A stretch of 64,000 nt of DNA from contig JAZBQD010000015.1 in assembly GCA_036583965.1 (NCBI GenBank), positions 67,426,830-67,490,829 of the forward strand. The letters are read 5' to 3'. Every line of letters starts with the position of its first letter. Positions within the stretch are counted from its first letter, which is position 1. Below are positions 1 to 12,505 of the stretch, piece after piece. The position numbers and the translations under genes are program-made. The notes beneath the pieces are model-generated. The model worked only from the letters and a program-made list of their open reading frames with translations, had not been told where the DNA came from and searched no databases. This DNA is from Prunella strophiata. Its lineage: Eukaryota; Chordata; Aves; Passeriformes; Prunellidae.

Positions 1-1159
1 CTGCTTGTTCTGATTACTGTTCTGCATAAACACAAGCCATAACTCATAGTTTGGAGATCCGTACTTTGTGAAACTATACAGTTGGGTGGTAATGTTTCTA
101 TGCTAGCTTTGCCTTTCAGGGTTTCAAGTGGTGGTTGTTACCTTTGGGTTTTCTCCATTTATTCAAATGTATATCAGCTATCTGTGAAACCAGCAGTGGA
201 AGAGGAGAGGATCATAAAAATGTTAGATATTAGCTATATTTTACTTTAAAGATAGTTTATTTTAAATACTCTTACATTCTTCCTCCTCAAATCAGAAACA
301 TGATATTTTATAGAGGTATCATTTGTATTTGGACATTTCACTCTTGTGAAAATTCCTGCACATTTGGCCCTTATCAAAAATGTGAATTAAAATGGATTGC
401 ATATGTTTAATAGCAGCTCACATCTCTTAGAAGTCTGTACTCATTCATGGTGCCCAAATTCCTCAGAGCCGTGAATGCTGACTTAGCACATATATGACAT
501 TGTCACAGAGGGAACAGACATGCAAATGGACTAGCTGCACAACCCCCCCTGCAATTAGTATCTGGAGAAACAGGAGACAGACAAGAGAAAAGAAAGATAC
601 TACAACAAAATGAGGCATCAATGAAAGGGTTGAAAGTTAGAAAATATCATAATGAAGTTTGTCCGTTATCTTAATCCATTCCTTTCATTCCAGGTAATTA
701 TGATCTACTTCAGGTGAACCCTTCCTATTTTTAACCTGGATTCATACTTCACTTATTAGACAAAGTTCTGCTAGTCTAAGAATGGATTCTTGCTTAGGCC
801 TGGAAAGAAAAGGATGCTGTCATATGTGGTACTTACACTTTACCTGCATTGGAAGAGAATGAATGCCTTCCTCACAGGGCAGTTAAGTTCTGCCTAGAAG
901 CAGAGTCTGTCTCTGACCATCAGAGTTCCTGAGGGACTCTACACAGTCCCTTACATTAGCAGTTTCACATAGGGTCAATAACTGTGTGCTTCTCATTCCT
1001 GAATGCCCACCTCAGGACCCTGATGGCTCAGATGAAGAAGCACTGAGCAGTCACAGTTTGCAATTAAAGTGAATGGATGCTGTGGTTGAAGATGCAGATT
1101 ATTATAAAATGTGACAAAATCCCACAAAAGGACCCTGAGTAGCTCAACACTGGCTTCTG
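1..1159. other. Unique AT-rich DNA, no gene recognised
   Basis: No open frame, repeat family or RNA gene was recognised. The segment has ordinary AT-rich vertebrate intergenic or intronic composition. A pyrimidine-rich 3' splice-like site near 118 has no matching downstream donor. Confidence 0.5.
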
Positions 1160-1290
1160 CCTATGTGTCTCTGCTGCCTGTCTGTAAAGTGGAATATATT
1201 ACCTTGTCACTTCAGAGAGGTTTTGTTAAGATAAATTAACCTTCAGGAAGCTCTCAGAGCTTTGCATGATGAGCACCATAGGGAAGCCCA
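1160..1290 (+). repeat. MIR/L2-like ancient SINE remnant
   Basis: The order of motifs matches the 3' half of MIR and related CORE-SINE/L2 elements. A CTCTGCTGCCTGTCTGTAAA stretch corresponds to the 'cctcatctgtaaaatgg' part. It is followed by a degenerate 'cacagggttgttgtgaggataaa' counterpart around 1207-1239 and by a CTCAGAGCTTTGCATGATGA block resembling the 'aaagcgctttga' end. The copy is heavily diverged, which suits an old amniote insertion. Edges are approximate. The assignment is from memory of the consensus and needs a RepeatMasker-type alignment. Confidence 0.5.
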
Positions 1291-1750
1291 GAAGGGAATG
1301 AATAATTCTGTCTTCAGCTCAGTGTTTGAGTGGTGTTCATGGATGAGGCCTAGGGACACACACTGAAAAATAAAACTAAGCCAAATGTTGAAGACCTGCT
1401 GATTAATTTAATTCCATTTTTCACATACCCATAATGAGGTGGGGGGAGGATCTAGAAAAAATCCCTGTGTCATGGTATATTTAAAGACTACATTGCTTTT
1501 GGATATGAAGGGAGAGATATAAATTCTTGCTTTGCTGTCTCTTGAGTACTTGATTTGAAACTTTAAAAAAAGGTCTTTCAGTACAGCTTTTTACGTATAG
1601 TAGAACATTTTATAGCTCTCTCTCTCTACTGTTGTCTCTCTCTACCATTAGGCAGCAGGGAGAAAAGCTCACAGAACCTTAAAATGAGACTTCAGGCATC
1701 AATCCAAATGCTTTTTCCTGGTTTTGCTTAGGTTTTATAAGAGAAAAGCC

Positions 1751-1882
1751 AAAAAAAAAAAAAAAAAAAGGCTTTTTTAAACATAGTCTGTACCCTGAGT
1801 TCTGAGTTTATAGAAAACATGTGAAACCAAGCTTTTTATACAGAAAACCTTGATGCTGTATTACCCTTCTTATGAATCTTCT

Positions 1883-1914
<32 letters not shown>
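1751..1914. repeat. Paired poly-A (19) and poly-T (30) tracts
   Basis: A run of 19 A at 1751-1769 is followed about 115 bases later by a run of 30 T at 1885-1914. The two could pair as a weak inverted structure. No retrocopy body or target duplication was recognised next to either tract. Confidence 0.85.
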
Positions 1915-1915
<1 letters not shown>

Positions 1916-2816
1916 GCCAGGTTGGTTCATACCCAAAATAATGTAGAAGTAACTTTTCAGTATGATACATCCATTTTGACTTAAGAAACTTCTTGAAACC
2001 TGGAGTTCCTAAGTTGTTTAGAATCATATGATCAGAAATTTTTAGCAAACCAAACAAAAAATAAACTTAGATGCAGAAATGTTAGGGTAGGATGTTATAC
2101 TGCCTGAGTTATGCGAGTTAACTGCAATTTTTCTGAATTCAACCTTCACTGAAATTTCAGTTTGATTTTCTCCTTTTTTAGCTCTTGGTATCCCTGAGAG
2201 TGTATCCCAAACAAAATAGAAATTGGGTGTGTTTCTTGGAAGGAAGGCACATTGGAGAGCAGGACAGTAATTAGGCTTTTTTGTGCATGTTATTTAGAGC
2301 ACTGTTGGTGAGGGATGTGCTCACCATATCCAAAAATATGGGAAGGGCTGGAGACAACTATCATTCTGGCCAGATAGAAAAATTCATTCCCTTCTTTGAA
2401 CAGTGCTAAAGCAAACAACATTCTGTCCATGAAAGAATTATATTTTCTTTTGTGTATAGAATTAGCTCCAAAATTCGCTTGATTCCTTAAGATCTCTGTC
2501 CTGGTTTTGAGCAATTTTGGGAAAAAATTTACAGATTTACAAATTTTTAAATTTGTAGGAAAATTGCAAATTTACAACCAACATAAAGTCACCCTAGGAT
2601 AGCCTGTCAGTTTGATGAAAGAAAAAGTGTTGTCATAGGGGTCAAATAGCACATTTAGTTTCCTTAAAGGAGTAACAAATGGATAAATCCTGGTGAATTT
2701 ATTTTTCACATTGTTAATTTCCCTTTCTTCCCCTGTGTTCACTAGCACAGGCGTGTTGGGTATAGTGCACACTGAAAAAGCAGCAAAGAAAGCAGAATAT
2801 ATGTTACATTTGGCTT

Positions 2817-2953
2817 ATTGGGTTTTTGGTGGCTTTGTTTTTTTGGGTCGGTTTTTTTGGTCACTTACTACCATGTTGGTTGTCTGGGGTTTGTTTTGTT
2901 TGGTTTTTTGTTGTTTTGGTTTATTTTTTTTTTGCTTGATTGTTGTTGTTTTC
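2817..2953. repeat. T/G-rich low-complexity block
   Basis: About 135 bases made almost entirely of T and G on the plus strand (mixtures of GGTTTTTTGG, TTTGTTTTG and TTGTTG), interrupted at 2870-2884. It lies inside an apparent 90-residue open frame rich in Phe, Leu and Val. That frame is an artefact of base composition, not a gene. Confidence 0.8.
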
Positions 2954-4371
2954 TTCCAATTTTGAAGGTTTACCATAAATCATGAAGGTAGAGAGTAGCC
3001 TTAGGGAAAAACTGTTTTCTTGCAAGACAAGTTCCTTATTTAGGACTTGAAAATACTTCTGCTGTTTCATAATATCTGTTATCTCTGATTGTTTGGTTTT
3101 GAAACAAAATCTTAGTCAAATAAGTGTTTATGAACAATGCTGCTCTGTGGTCATTTTTGCTATGCTGTAATTTTCAATTGTCAGTTAAGCTTTATGATCA
3201 TCCACAAATTACAGAAATTTAACCATATTACAGTCTTATGAATTTCTATCTACTATAACTTTTGCATTTCAGAAAAATCCCAGTCCATATCAAGATTAAA
3301 TTATGACATTGCTGTCTTCATTACATTTTTAAGGAATTTTGTTTTGTGTTTTTAGTCTATGCTATGCCTAGCCCTCTTGTGGACAGTTCTTTAAGGAAGG
3401 AGAAAGCTGAGGATAACAGCAGATTACTGCAACTTTTCCCAGCAAACTGGGAAACAGGAAACTGAGACAGTCAATGTCAACTCCTAAACAAGACAGCCTG
3501 TGAAAAGCACCATTTGATCATTATCTGTCTGTGATCAGCTAGGACAAAATCACTATTCCTGATTATTTATCCAGGAAAACATGAAGCATGTATAAATCTT
3601 TTTAGCTAAAGAATTCAATTCCTTTTAGCTATTCCCCAAATATCTATGTGCATTTTTCTTTAAATTCTAAAACCAACAATCAACAAAACATGCTTCATAA
3701 AGCAATGTAGTGAAGTACCTTTAGCATTGAAAAGGGAGAGAGCTCTGATTTAATAAAACTGTAATCTTTCAATATGCTGCTGATGAGAACAAATATAAGA
3801 ATTTCAAAATAAAATAGGCTGTTTTGTCAACAATGGATATTGCATATCCCTTTGAGGTAAGCCAATGACAATGCAAAATACCTACTATAATGCCTTTTCA
3901 ACACATTGGAAAACTTCAGAGAGGAGAGGATGAAAAACACTGGCAAAGCTTCAGATATTTGCATTCAAAATTCAATTTTTATCAGTAAATAAATTCACTT
4001 TCATCATTTTAACTGCAGGTATTTCCTTTGCTTTAATTTTTATACAGATCAATGAAACAGCTACCATAGCAGTTTCAGCCTGTGAAAGGAAATTTCTGGA
4101 GAGGCAAAAAGCAGGTGTCAGCATTTGTCTTCAGGCATTCTTTTACTTCATTTGTCTGCCTATGAGACAATAGTTTTCAAGTAAATTTGAAAACTTGGAG
4201 GTCCTTCACAATGCAGGACCGAGAAGCCAAGAGGGAAATGGAAGTTCCAGAGATCATTGCAAAGTGGGAAAGTTTTTCTTTCAAAGGTAGCTGGTACGCA
4301 GAAACCCATCCAAGACTAATTTTCATCTGAGCTTTGGCAGAAAGAAACTGTCCTGTATTAGACATACTCAC

Positions 4372-4466
4372 CGTAGAAAAAAATCTCTTTTTTATCTCTC
4401 TCTCTCTCTTCATTATACAGTGAATCAGTAAGAATTTGTTCCACTGTTTTTTCATGCATCTCCACT
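4372..4466 (-). other. Candidate internal exon (95 nt)
   Basis: Read on the minus strand, a pyrimidine-rich acceptor (TCATTTTCTTTACAG) ends at 4467. A consensus donor (CTACG|GTGAGT) follows the exon at 4371-4366. The 95 nt between are open in two frames. One reads VEMHEKTVEQILTDSLYN and then a charged stretch, EERERDKKEIFFY, which looks like helical coding sequence. No protein family is recognised. Paired splice signals around 100 nt of open frame also arise by chance in introns, so this may be a pseudo-exon or a non-coding RNA exon. No partner exon is established. Confidence 0.3.
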
Positions 4467-4689
4467 CTGTAAAGAAAATGACATCCTTGATATGTAGTAT
4501 CAGTATGGGTGACATAGTTTACCCCATTGTATCCACCCTGGTGCAATAAATCCATTGTACTAAGTAAGATCCACGGAACAGTAGTCTACAGCCTAGAGAG
4601 AAGTGCCTTTTTCAATAATCATTAATTAAATATTCACTTCCCTTAACTTCAAAATTATATTTAAAATAGCAAAAAAGCCATGAATGTTT

Positions 4690-4811
4690 TGAATGTTTAA
4701 ACCTACTTGGGGGCATGGTTTAGTAGACTTGGCAGGACTGGATTAACGGTTGGACTCGATGATCTTAAAGGCTTTTTCCAACCATAATAATTTCATAATT
4801 AAATGATTCTA
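4690..4811 (+). mobile_element. CR1 LINE 3'-end fragment
   Basis: The block contains the CR1 3' UTR signature: a GGGGGCATGGTTTAGTAGAC segment, then GGTTGGACTCGATGATCTTA, a TTTTTCCAACC motif, and a decayed terminal octamer zone ending AAATGATTCT. CR1 is the dominant avian LINE and is usually 5'-truncated, as here. Its 3' end carries ATTCTATG-type octamers. Only the final 120 or so bases remain and no coding part is left. The left edge is uncertain. Confidence 0.85.
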
Positions 4812-5607
4812 CTTTAAAGACAAATATTCCTTAACAACTAAATGAACTTTTGATTGGGTAAGTACAAGTATTCATCATCTTCTGTACAGGAAAAGCCTTA
4901 AGGACTATTCATGATTCTGCATTTTGACAACACAATTATTAATTAGAAGCTTAAAGACAGAAGTGGATCCATGTTGAAGAGTGAATATGCTTGTGATTAA
5001 ATGTTAGGATTTGTTGATTGGAAATGATTGACAGGTTACTTTGTTTTTCAGGATGATTTATCAATAAGATTTAATTTGAGCTTTTGTTTTTTGGTTGGTT
5101 GGTTTTCTTTTTTTGTTTGTTTTTTGAAAGGTTATGTTTTAGAATTATGACTTGGAATATTGAGAAAGAAAATCAGCCACAAACTAAAGCAAAATTAACT
5201 TTATTTGGGCTAATCTATTAAAATAGCTTTCTGTCTTTGTGACATTCCTAATATCTCCTCATTTCCAGTTTGACAAAAAAAGCTGATTTAACTAATGGGA
5301 GGCATTTTTTTTACTTCAGTGGCCTAGGGTTCACAGCTTCTCTGGATGATATAGAAGAGTGTTAAATGTATTAAAAGTCCATTTATCTCACTTACTTGGA
5401 CATTGTCAATATGTTTCTTAAATTATTCTCTTTAAAATTATTTTCAGGAAAACCCACTTATTTAAAAATAGCATTTCTGGGTCGGTTAGTCAAACTGTCA
5501 ATGTTAAACACTTGTGTGGTCAGAAGGTTCTTTGTTTTTTGGATTATCATGAAAAACCTTTGGGGATGTAAAAGTCTTGATTAGAACTCTCATGCAACAT
5601 TGGATGG

Positions 5608-5745
5608 ACTGGAAGTGTTTAAGGAAAGACTGGACATGTCACTTACTACCATGGTTTAGTTGACTTGAAGGTGTTAGGTCTTAGATTAAACTCAGTGATC
5701 ATAGAACCATTTTCTAACCTAATTGGTTCTGTGACTCTATGGTTC
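5608..5745 (+). mobile_element. CR1 LINE 3'-end fragment, diverged
   Basis: It starts in a GGAAGTGTTTAAGGAAAGAC segment, continues through a CATGGTTTAGTTGACTTGAA block and an ACTCAGTGATCATAGAACC counterpart of the 'gatgatcttaaaggtc' motif. It ends in TCTAACCTAATTGGTTCTGT and a degenerate octamer tail (GACTCTATGG). It is older or more mutated than the copy 0.9 kb upstream, and both lie in the same orientation. Confidence 0.8.
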
Positions 5746-6023
5746 AATTTAACTGTATCAAAAACTTTGGTATCTTTTTAATCTCTCTCTGTTTTTTGGT
5801 TGTTTTTTTTTTTTTTTATTCTTAAGTATTTCCATTCTTTAAGGCAAACACAATATTACGTATCTAAGAAATAGCATTTGCAGATAAGTAGTTCCTCGAA
5901 TGCTTTATTTCTCACCTTGATTACTAGCTTGTCAGTTTGAGAGGGTAAGAAAAAAATTACCTGAAATAAAACTTCTGAATCACTGTAGATTCTTTCTTTA
6001 TTTTTTTATTCTTCTCTTTTTTC

Positions 6024-6051
6024 TTTTTTTTTTTTTTTTTTTTTTTTTTTT
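6024..6051. repeat. Poly-T tract (28)
   Basis: Uninterrupted run of 28 T, preceded by a broader T/C-rich stretch from about 5995. No retrocopy is recognised on its 3' (right) side in the minus orientation. Confidence 0.9.
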
Positions 6052-9000
6052 CCTTTCTAAATTTGTTTCTGAAAAACTGGGGAATATCTGGGATATGGGT
6101 AATACAAAGAAACCACAAAGAAACCCTAACATTTAAGAGTAAGTATGACTGTAAGTGCCCTTCTTTAAAACCTTGTAAAGGATATAATTCAGAAGATGGG
6201 AGTGGGGGATCTATGAGAGGAGACCGAATTCAGACACAGCATGCTCTGTAACCAAACAAAAGAGTGTTGCCTTTCATTGTTCAATATTCCCAGCAGTAAG
6301 GTGGTACCACTTAGGATGTTGAAAAGTAACACATGGTGGGGCATATAATTAAGTGAAGCCTGAAGAATAATTATGCTAGTAAAGCTCAGCAAAATGAGAA
6401 ACCAGGGTTGGGACTTTTAATATCATATTATTATATTAAGTACAAAATAGAAATGTGAAGCTAATGCATCTGTTGAAAATGGAAGAAAACTGCAGATACA
6501 GGCAGTTTAACAAAAAAGGACCACTTTTACCTTCTGTAGAATACTACCATTCCATATTTCATTTAAGTAAAATAATTTTTATTTTTTTTTTTTTTTTTAT
6601 TAAGGGCTTGGTAAAATTTCAGAAGAATAACCTGAGAATATTAATTGATCTAAATGGAAACTGGCTCCTTCCCTCTGTTGAAATATTTATGTTTTTTCTG
6701 TAGTCATACAAATAAAATGTCACAATTACTCTGAAAACTGCAGTACCAAGTGAAAGCCAAGAATCTGAGCTATTAGAAGAAGCTATTGTAAACTGAATTT
6801 TTCAGTTCATGAGGGACAGCTCTAAGATTGCCACAACAGCAGCTTTTTGCTGCCACTCCAAAAGATTACAAGAGAATTTAATTAATACAGCATTTGGAAG
6901 AGTGAAAAGATGTCTAGTCCAAGATAATTCTCTAATTCTGGGACCTTAGCTTGTGTCGCAGTGGACTTTCCTCTGACTACGTGCGATGGATTTTAAAAGG
7001 ACAAGCAGAAGGTGTTTTGAGCTTCATCCTTGTTTCTGCCATTGCACCCTGGGTACAAGGGTTATGAAAATAACAACTCTTAAGTCATGTTTTACTGGCA
7101 GTTCTTGGGTCTTTAACACTTCTCTGAAACAGGAGAGCAACACAGCTGCATGTCCTAAAGGTTTCCTAAAGTATTCCAGGAGTTGGCATAAGGTTAGCAG
7201 TTTCACGACAGAGTGGATGATCCTAAATCTGTTTAAGAGTGCATCTAGACATGAGTTAGGATATCCTAAGGTGCCATTTCGGTGCAAGGCACATATACTT
7301 AGGCAATTAATGCACTCATTAAATTTCCATGGTTCTGTCCATTCTTCTATAATATAAATGTCCGAGAGAAAGATGTTAACATATATCTATACTAATATAA
7401 TCAGTTAAAGAGATGAAAAAAAAACAGGATGGAATACAGATACAGAAATCTATGAAAAATCAAACAAAATCCTTATGGAAATAATATTTTCTGAGAACCA
7501 TGTTGGTTCTCTCCACAAATGCATGATATTAAGCTTTGGTTACAGAGGAAAGCTTTGGGAAAATTATTATTCTGTTACTGAGATCAAGTGGTACTACCTG
7601 ACATCTCTCTTAGATTAAAAAAAATAATAATTCTTTTCCTCAGGAAGATTTTGATAGGGTTTTGGATGAAAAAGTTATCTCTTTAAACTTTAAAAAGCTT
7701 TGCCTCCTGGTGCCAGGAGAGATGTCATATAATTGGTGTTTCACCATGAATTCTAGGGGTGTCTTGCACTCCTAGTAGCCTGATTCTATAATTTCAGAAG
7801 AAACTGAAGAAAAAATTTCTAGTTGGAGGAAAAAAATGAACTTTGATTTCACACCTCTATACAGGCTCCTCAGAAACTCCCATCCACTGAATGGTTTTAG
7901 TTGTTTTAATTGTTTTCAAATACATTCACAAGTAGTAAATATATTTGGTGGTGGCTGGCTTGTGTAATTGCAAAGTAATGCTAAGAAAATGTGAATTATT
8001 GGCACGATACCTAAAGCAGAAAAAAATAAATAAAATTTCTTTTGCATCTAGACACCCATCTGAATTTAAAACACAATTTATAAGTTCATTTAAAATTTTG
8101 CTTGGTATACAAAAACAGGGAAAAGGTGGCCAGAGCACAAAATCACTTAGATCTCTACAAGAAAAAATGTGTGTCACTTATTGTAGGAAAGAAGTTGGCT
8201 GACCCTGCTGTTCATGTCTGACAACCTGACCCATAAACATTAGGAAGAAGCTGCCTGCCAAGAATGCTCAATTTACATTACCTGCCACATCTTTACAGCT
8301 GGAACAGGAGATGCCTAAAAGCTTTTTTATTTTTTTTTTTTTCTCTTTCCTTAATAGCAAGGCAAAAGTCTGCTTTCTCTTGAATCTGAAGTAGGACAGT
8401 GAGTCATTCTAGCTCTTTGTACTGTAAAGTTGGAGGCATTGCGGAGGGCACTGCTCTGTACTATAAAACCAAAGGGAGCATTTCAGGTGTAATTCTCTCC
8501 AGTGCTGGTGTAAGTACTGCCACAGCAGTTACCACATAATGCACAGCACTGCTACACAAGTTGACCCCCGGGGAGCATTTAGTAAATTGTAAAGGACTGT
8601 GAAAGCACAAAATAAAGAAAGATGGACTTTTCTTCTGAGCACACTGGTCTCATTTCTGCAGGTACTGTGAAGAGCAATAAGGAAGTTAAAAGTTGCCCAG
8701 CAGCAGCAACTACCTTTGCTTTAGGAAAAAAGATGGCTCCATCCTTGTCCTGGAAAACCACAAAATGATGCTTGCAGAAAAATGCCTTCCACCAGCAGCT
8801 CACAGGAAGGATGGAAGGGCAGAGAGCAGATCTACTTTAGCACTGTGACTAGTGAAGGCTTTTGTGAAATCATACAGATTTTTTGATATATCACTGACCA
8901 ACAAAGAAAATAAAGGGCCAGCCTCCACCCCAGCATTGTCCTTTCCTAAATTGATCTGAAATGCCCAGCAAGTATGAGGAAACATCAACCAAGAGTGTGA

Positions 9001-11738
9001 ATTTCTTCCCCCCAGTGAACTATCTACACTGTCAAAATTAAGTTTTATAATGTTTTGACAAAACCCCACAGTCCAGCCAGCTGGTTAAACCCTAACAGGC
9101 ATAAATTCAGAGGAGCTCAGTTCTGATCCTTGTTCTAGCATTTACTTTCACTGCATTGGGAATGCTGCATAGAATTAGAAGTTCTTTATCCAGATTTGAG
9201 TTAAAGATGGTAACTCTGTCCAAAGAACTTCTGGAATTTACAGATGAAAGCTAATGTATTGGTTCTAAGTCTTACTTGTCAGTGGTCACTCACTAAAATT
9301 GCCTGCTTCTGTAACACTGTGTCATTACTTTTTGTGCCCAGTTCCTTGGAGAGTGATGTTGTTATATCAGGGTCTATCTGAGGTTTTCTGGCATGGTACT
9401 GCCCTTCCTGGGAATGCCATGTGTCAGAGGAACATGAAAAAACCTTAAGTGATATCCTCAGGCCTGTCAGCTTCAGTGAGTTGCTCCAGTTTGTATCTTG
9501 TAGAGTCTTACTATTAAAAATGCTCTGGGACAGAAAATTACCTGCAGGATTTCAAAAAATATTTTTATCAGGGTTTTTTTTTTTTCTTCAAAACTTTGGA
9601 AGGAAAATGAACAGGAAAATGGATGCCCCCAAAAAAGCCGAACTGACCTTTTCAGCTATTAACTATAATTTGGTTTGGATTCTCTTTGAATCTGGGGTGC
9701 AGGTGTGAATTTTTTCCTGCTGCTTTTCCATAGCTAGCTCTAAAAATCTGTCAAGACCTTTCACAAAACAAATTATTTGAAAATGTGGCCTTTTTAACTT
9801 ATTTTTATTTATTTATTCTTAGAGCAACAGCCATGTAAGACCACTTTAAAGGCAAACAGCAGGAGCAAGTCCAGGCAGCAAATGTAGCACACCAAGCCTT
9901 TTCTTATAAATTCTTTCCACCCACCTCTCTCTTTCCCCCTCCCCACTGCAAATAAAGGACTGACGAAAGGAAGAAAAAGCTTGCACAGCATCATTTGCAT
10001 CCCTGCCTTTAGCTGGTCACATTTTCCTAGCTTGAGGTGATATGCATTATTGAAGAATGTCCAGCACTCTCAAGTAAATATGTGCCACTCAAATAAATAA
10101 CTACTCACTATGCTCCTCTTTACTCTTGGGCAGTGTTTATAATAACCCACATACAGCCCAGTTTTCATTTTTCATCCTTTCTTTCATTTTTCAGGGAAAA
10201 AATTTTTTAGCAAGTATGTCAGATATACAGGGGCCAATCAGAATGAAGTAACAGATTGTATTAATTGTTGAATCAGCACAGCAGTGTTGTGACAAAGCAA
10301 TATTCAAATGTGGCTGTCTGCTTTCAGTCATTTAAGTCCATGCATACGCTAAAGATCTGTACAACAGCTGGTACTATGAGACTTTGGATGTCTAACCTCA
10401 GGTATCTGGCTTAAAGTGTTGGATTTGCATTGCAAAAATGTATAGTTAGTTATTATCTAGGAGTTAATAAAACAGTATAAATTAATTTAGTAACATCTTC
10501 TTTTATTGCAGCTTGACACAAGGAATCTACAACAATATTTAGTAAATTATAACTTGAGCAATTCTCCCTTGGCTGCATAATTTCTCATAGATTCTTCTTC
10601 CCTAAGTTGTCCCACTAATAATTTTACTGCTTATAAGTTAGGATAATTTTAGTGGAATGAACAGTGTCTGAAATTTTAAAACAAAGCTTTTGGGGATGAT
10701 GTATAATTGCTCTTCCTTTTTATGGCTACCTGACAAAGGTCAGTCATTCATAATTTCCTTGATTTGTGGTTCATCTAACTGATACCTGTATGGTTTTGGT
10801 GTATGGCTACTCCTGTGATCTACTGGCAAGTTATAATTGTTTCAAGGTTATATTGCAGAACCTTTCTAATCATATGAGTTGAATATTTCTAAGCTATTTG
10901 GAGTTTTGTGTTTTAGCAACCTCCATGGACTCCATAAAAGTAATTTAAGGTGAAGCTTTCAACATTTCATCATATGCTGAAATGGTACCTAGTATATCTG
11001 CAGAGGAGACTGAAAAAAAATACATATTATTTTTAAAGAATTTTTAGCATCTTCCAGTTTTGTTTCAGAGACAAAATCACTTGTTCTTTAGTATTAAAAT
11101 GCCCATAAAATTTCTGTGTGCAAATATGTATATTTATACAAGGGGAGAAAGTAGGCAGGACTATTCATACTGGGCATTCAGATGTATTAAACAATATCAG
11201 CAAAGGTTTCTTGATATCATCAGCTTTCAAGTCTATAATGCTCCTTGAATATTTGTGAACACCTTGTGTTTGGATTACCTGGGGACTGTAAAAGACATTA
11301 ATCAAGAGTTATTCCTGTAGACAGTGTATATCAGAGAAACTCCCCCCTGTAATGGCAGTTGGGGATGCCAGAACAGTCTATACATTCAAACAGCTTACCT
11401 GACACATTCACTATCTTAGGTTACACATGACAATCACTATCTTGGTTTTTTACATTTGGGTTACAGCACTCATCCTTTAATGTGCAGGATTCAGGATAAT
11501 TTCTCTTCTGAACCCAAGTCTTTCAAATGTTCAGTTCTGCTCCACAAGGACAATGTGCTAAACAGATCTGTAGGCTATTTTGGATAAATATATTTTATAG
11601 GTGTGAAGGTATTTGTTGTAAGATATTGTGCAGGAAGCAAAATTGTTTGCAAATTGATTAGATGGCTTTATTTCATGAATGTTCATTGGTGGCTGTTAAA
11701 TACACTAGCCTGGATGCCACTTCTGCCTTGTAAAAAAG

Positions 11739-11762
11739 AAAAAAAAAAAAAAAAAAAAAAAA
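11739..11762. repeat. Poly-A tract (24)
   Basis: Uninterrupted run of 24 A. The preceding sequence was checked for a processed retrocopy, but no gene-like frame or target duplication was seen. Confidence 0.9.
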
Positions 11763-12384
11763 GGGAAGAAGGTAGAAAGTTATGTCAGTCCATATTTCAA
11801 CTGTTTCTTACAGTTTTCCTCTAAGTAGCCTCTATTAACCATTGTTAGACATGGTACTGAGTGACCTTTGTTCCGTTCCAGCACAGGTCCCATTATGCGC
11901 TTAATGACACATCTCTGCGCTCTTTGATACCACAGGACCCAACTTCAATCTCAGAGAGGGCAGTCTGGAAATTGGGAATGAAATGCCTTGGAGCATGAGG
12001 GAGGCTACTTCCTCAGGGCCCCCTGCCTCTCTCTTACAGAAGCTGGAACTTGTACCATGCATGAGGCAAGGCTACAAAGGTTACCTCCTGATGAGGTCAT
12101 TGAATAGCTGATTTCTATTTCTGTCCCTGATGCTGCTGCAGAATTTTTGCCTGATGCTAGGCAAGCTGCTTAAAATACATTTTTTACAGTGTTGACTAAT
12201 GACCTTTCCCATTTCTCTAAGACCTGCTTTTGATATTTGGTGGTAGGAGCTCCCCAAATGGCAAAGAAGTTGATGGACTGATGTGGAGGCTGCAGCCTTT
12301 GGGAGGTGAGATCCAGGAAGGGTAAGCATGCAGAACAATCAAGTCAGAGTCATCCCAGACAGTGAGTTCCCCAAATCAGTGGTT

Positions 12385-12505
12385 CTCAGTCTTGGTGCTT
12401 TAGCTACCCAGTGTAAAATGAGGATAATATTGCAGTCAAACTTTATAGGCAGTTGTAAAACTAAAGGCATTGCCATTCATGAAATATAGTCATGGGCACC
12501 ACAGA
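12385..12505 (+). repeat. MIR-like ancient SINE remnant
   Basis: The segment aligns by eye with the 3' half of MIR. It has a TGTAAAATGAGGATAATATT block, then AGGCAGTTGTAAAACTAAAG (counterpart of 'agggttgttgtgaggattaaa'), and a CATGGGCACCACAG ending resembling the 'gtgcctggcac' tail. Divergence is high and edges are approximate. This is the second such element in the window. Confidence 0.55.

Larger units (their letters stand above)
1291..4371. other. Unique AT-rich DNA, no gene recognised
   Basis: Apart from the homopolymers and the T/G-rich block listed separately, nothing was recognised. A small perfect stem lies at 3435-3454 (8-bp arms around a CAAA loop) and another AT-rich one at 2539-2556. 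Open frames here have no recognisable homology. Confidence 0.5.
5746..12384. other. Unique AT-rich DNA with homopolymer tracts
   Basis: No gene or dispersed repeat was recognised. Homopolymers include 28 T at 6024-6051, a T tract at 6582-6598 and 24 A at 11739-11762. A TTTA-rich patch lies near 9800-9820. Open frames at 6986-7357 (+), 8579-9069 (-) and 9421-9708 (+) show no motif or family and look random. A strong minus-strand donor-like site at about 11396 follows sequence closed in all three frames. Confidence 0.5.

Noticed and set aside
2693..2965. 90-codon hydrophobic frame that could look like a membrane protein
   Set aside because: It runs through a T/G-rich low-complexity block, so the hydrophobicity is a base-composition artefact.
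11396..11475. Strong minus-strand donor-like site (GTCAG|GTAAGC)
   Set aside because: All three frames in the preceding 60-90 nt contain stops and no convincing acceptor pairs with it, so a coding exon is unlikely.
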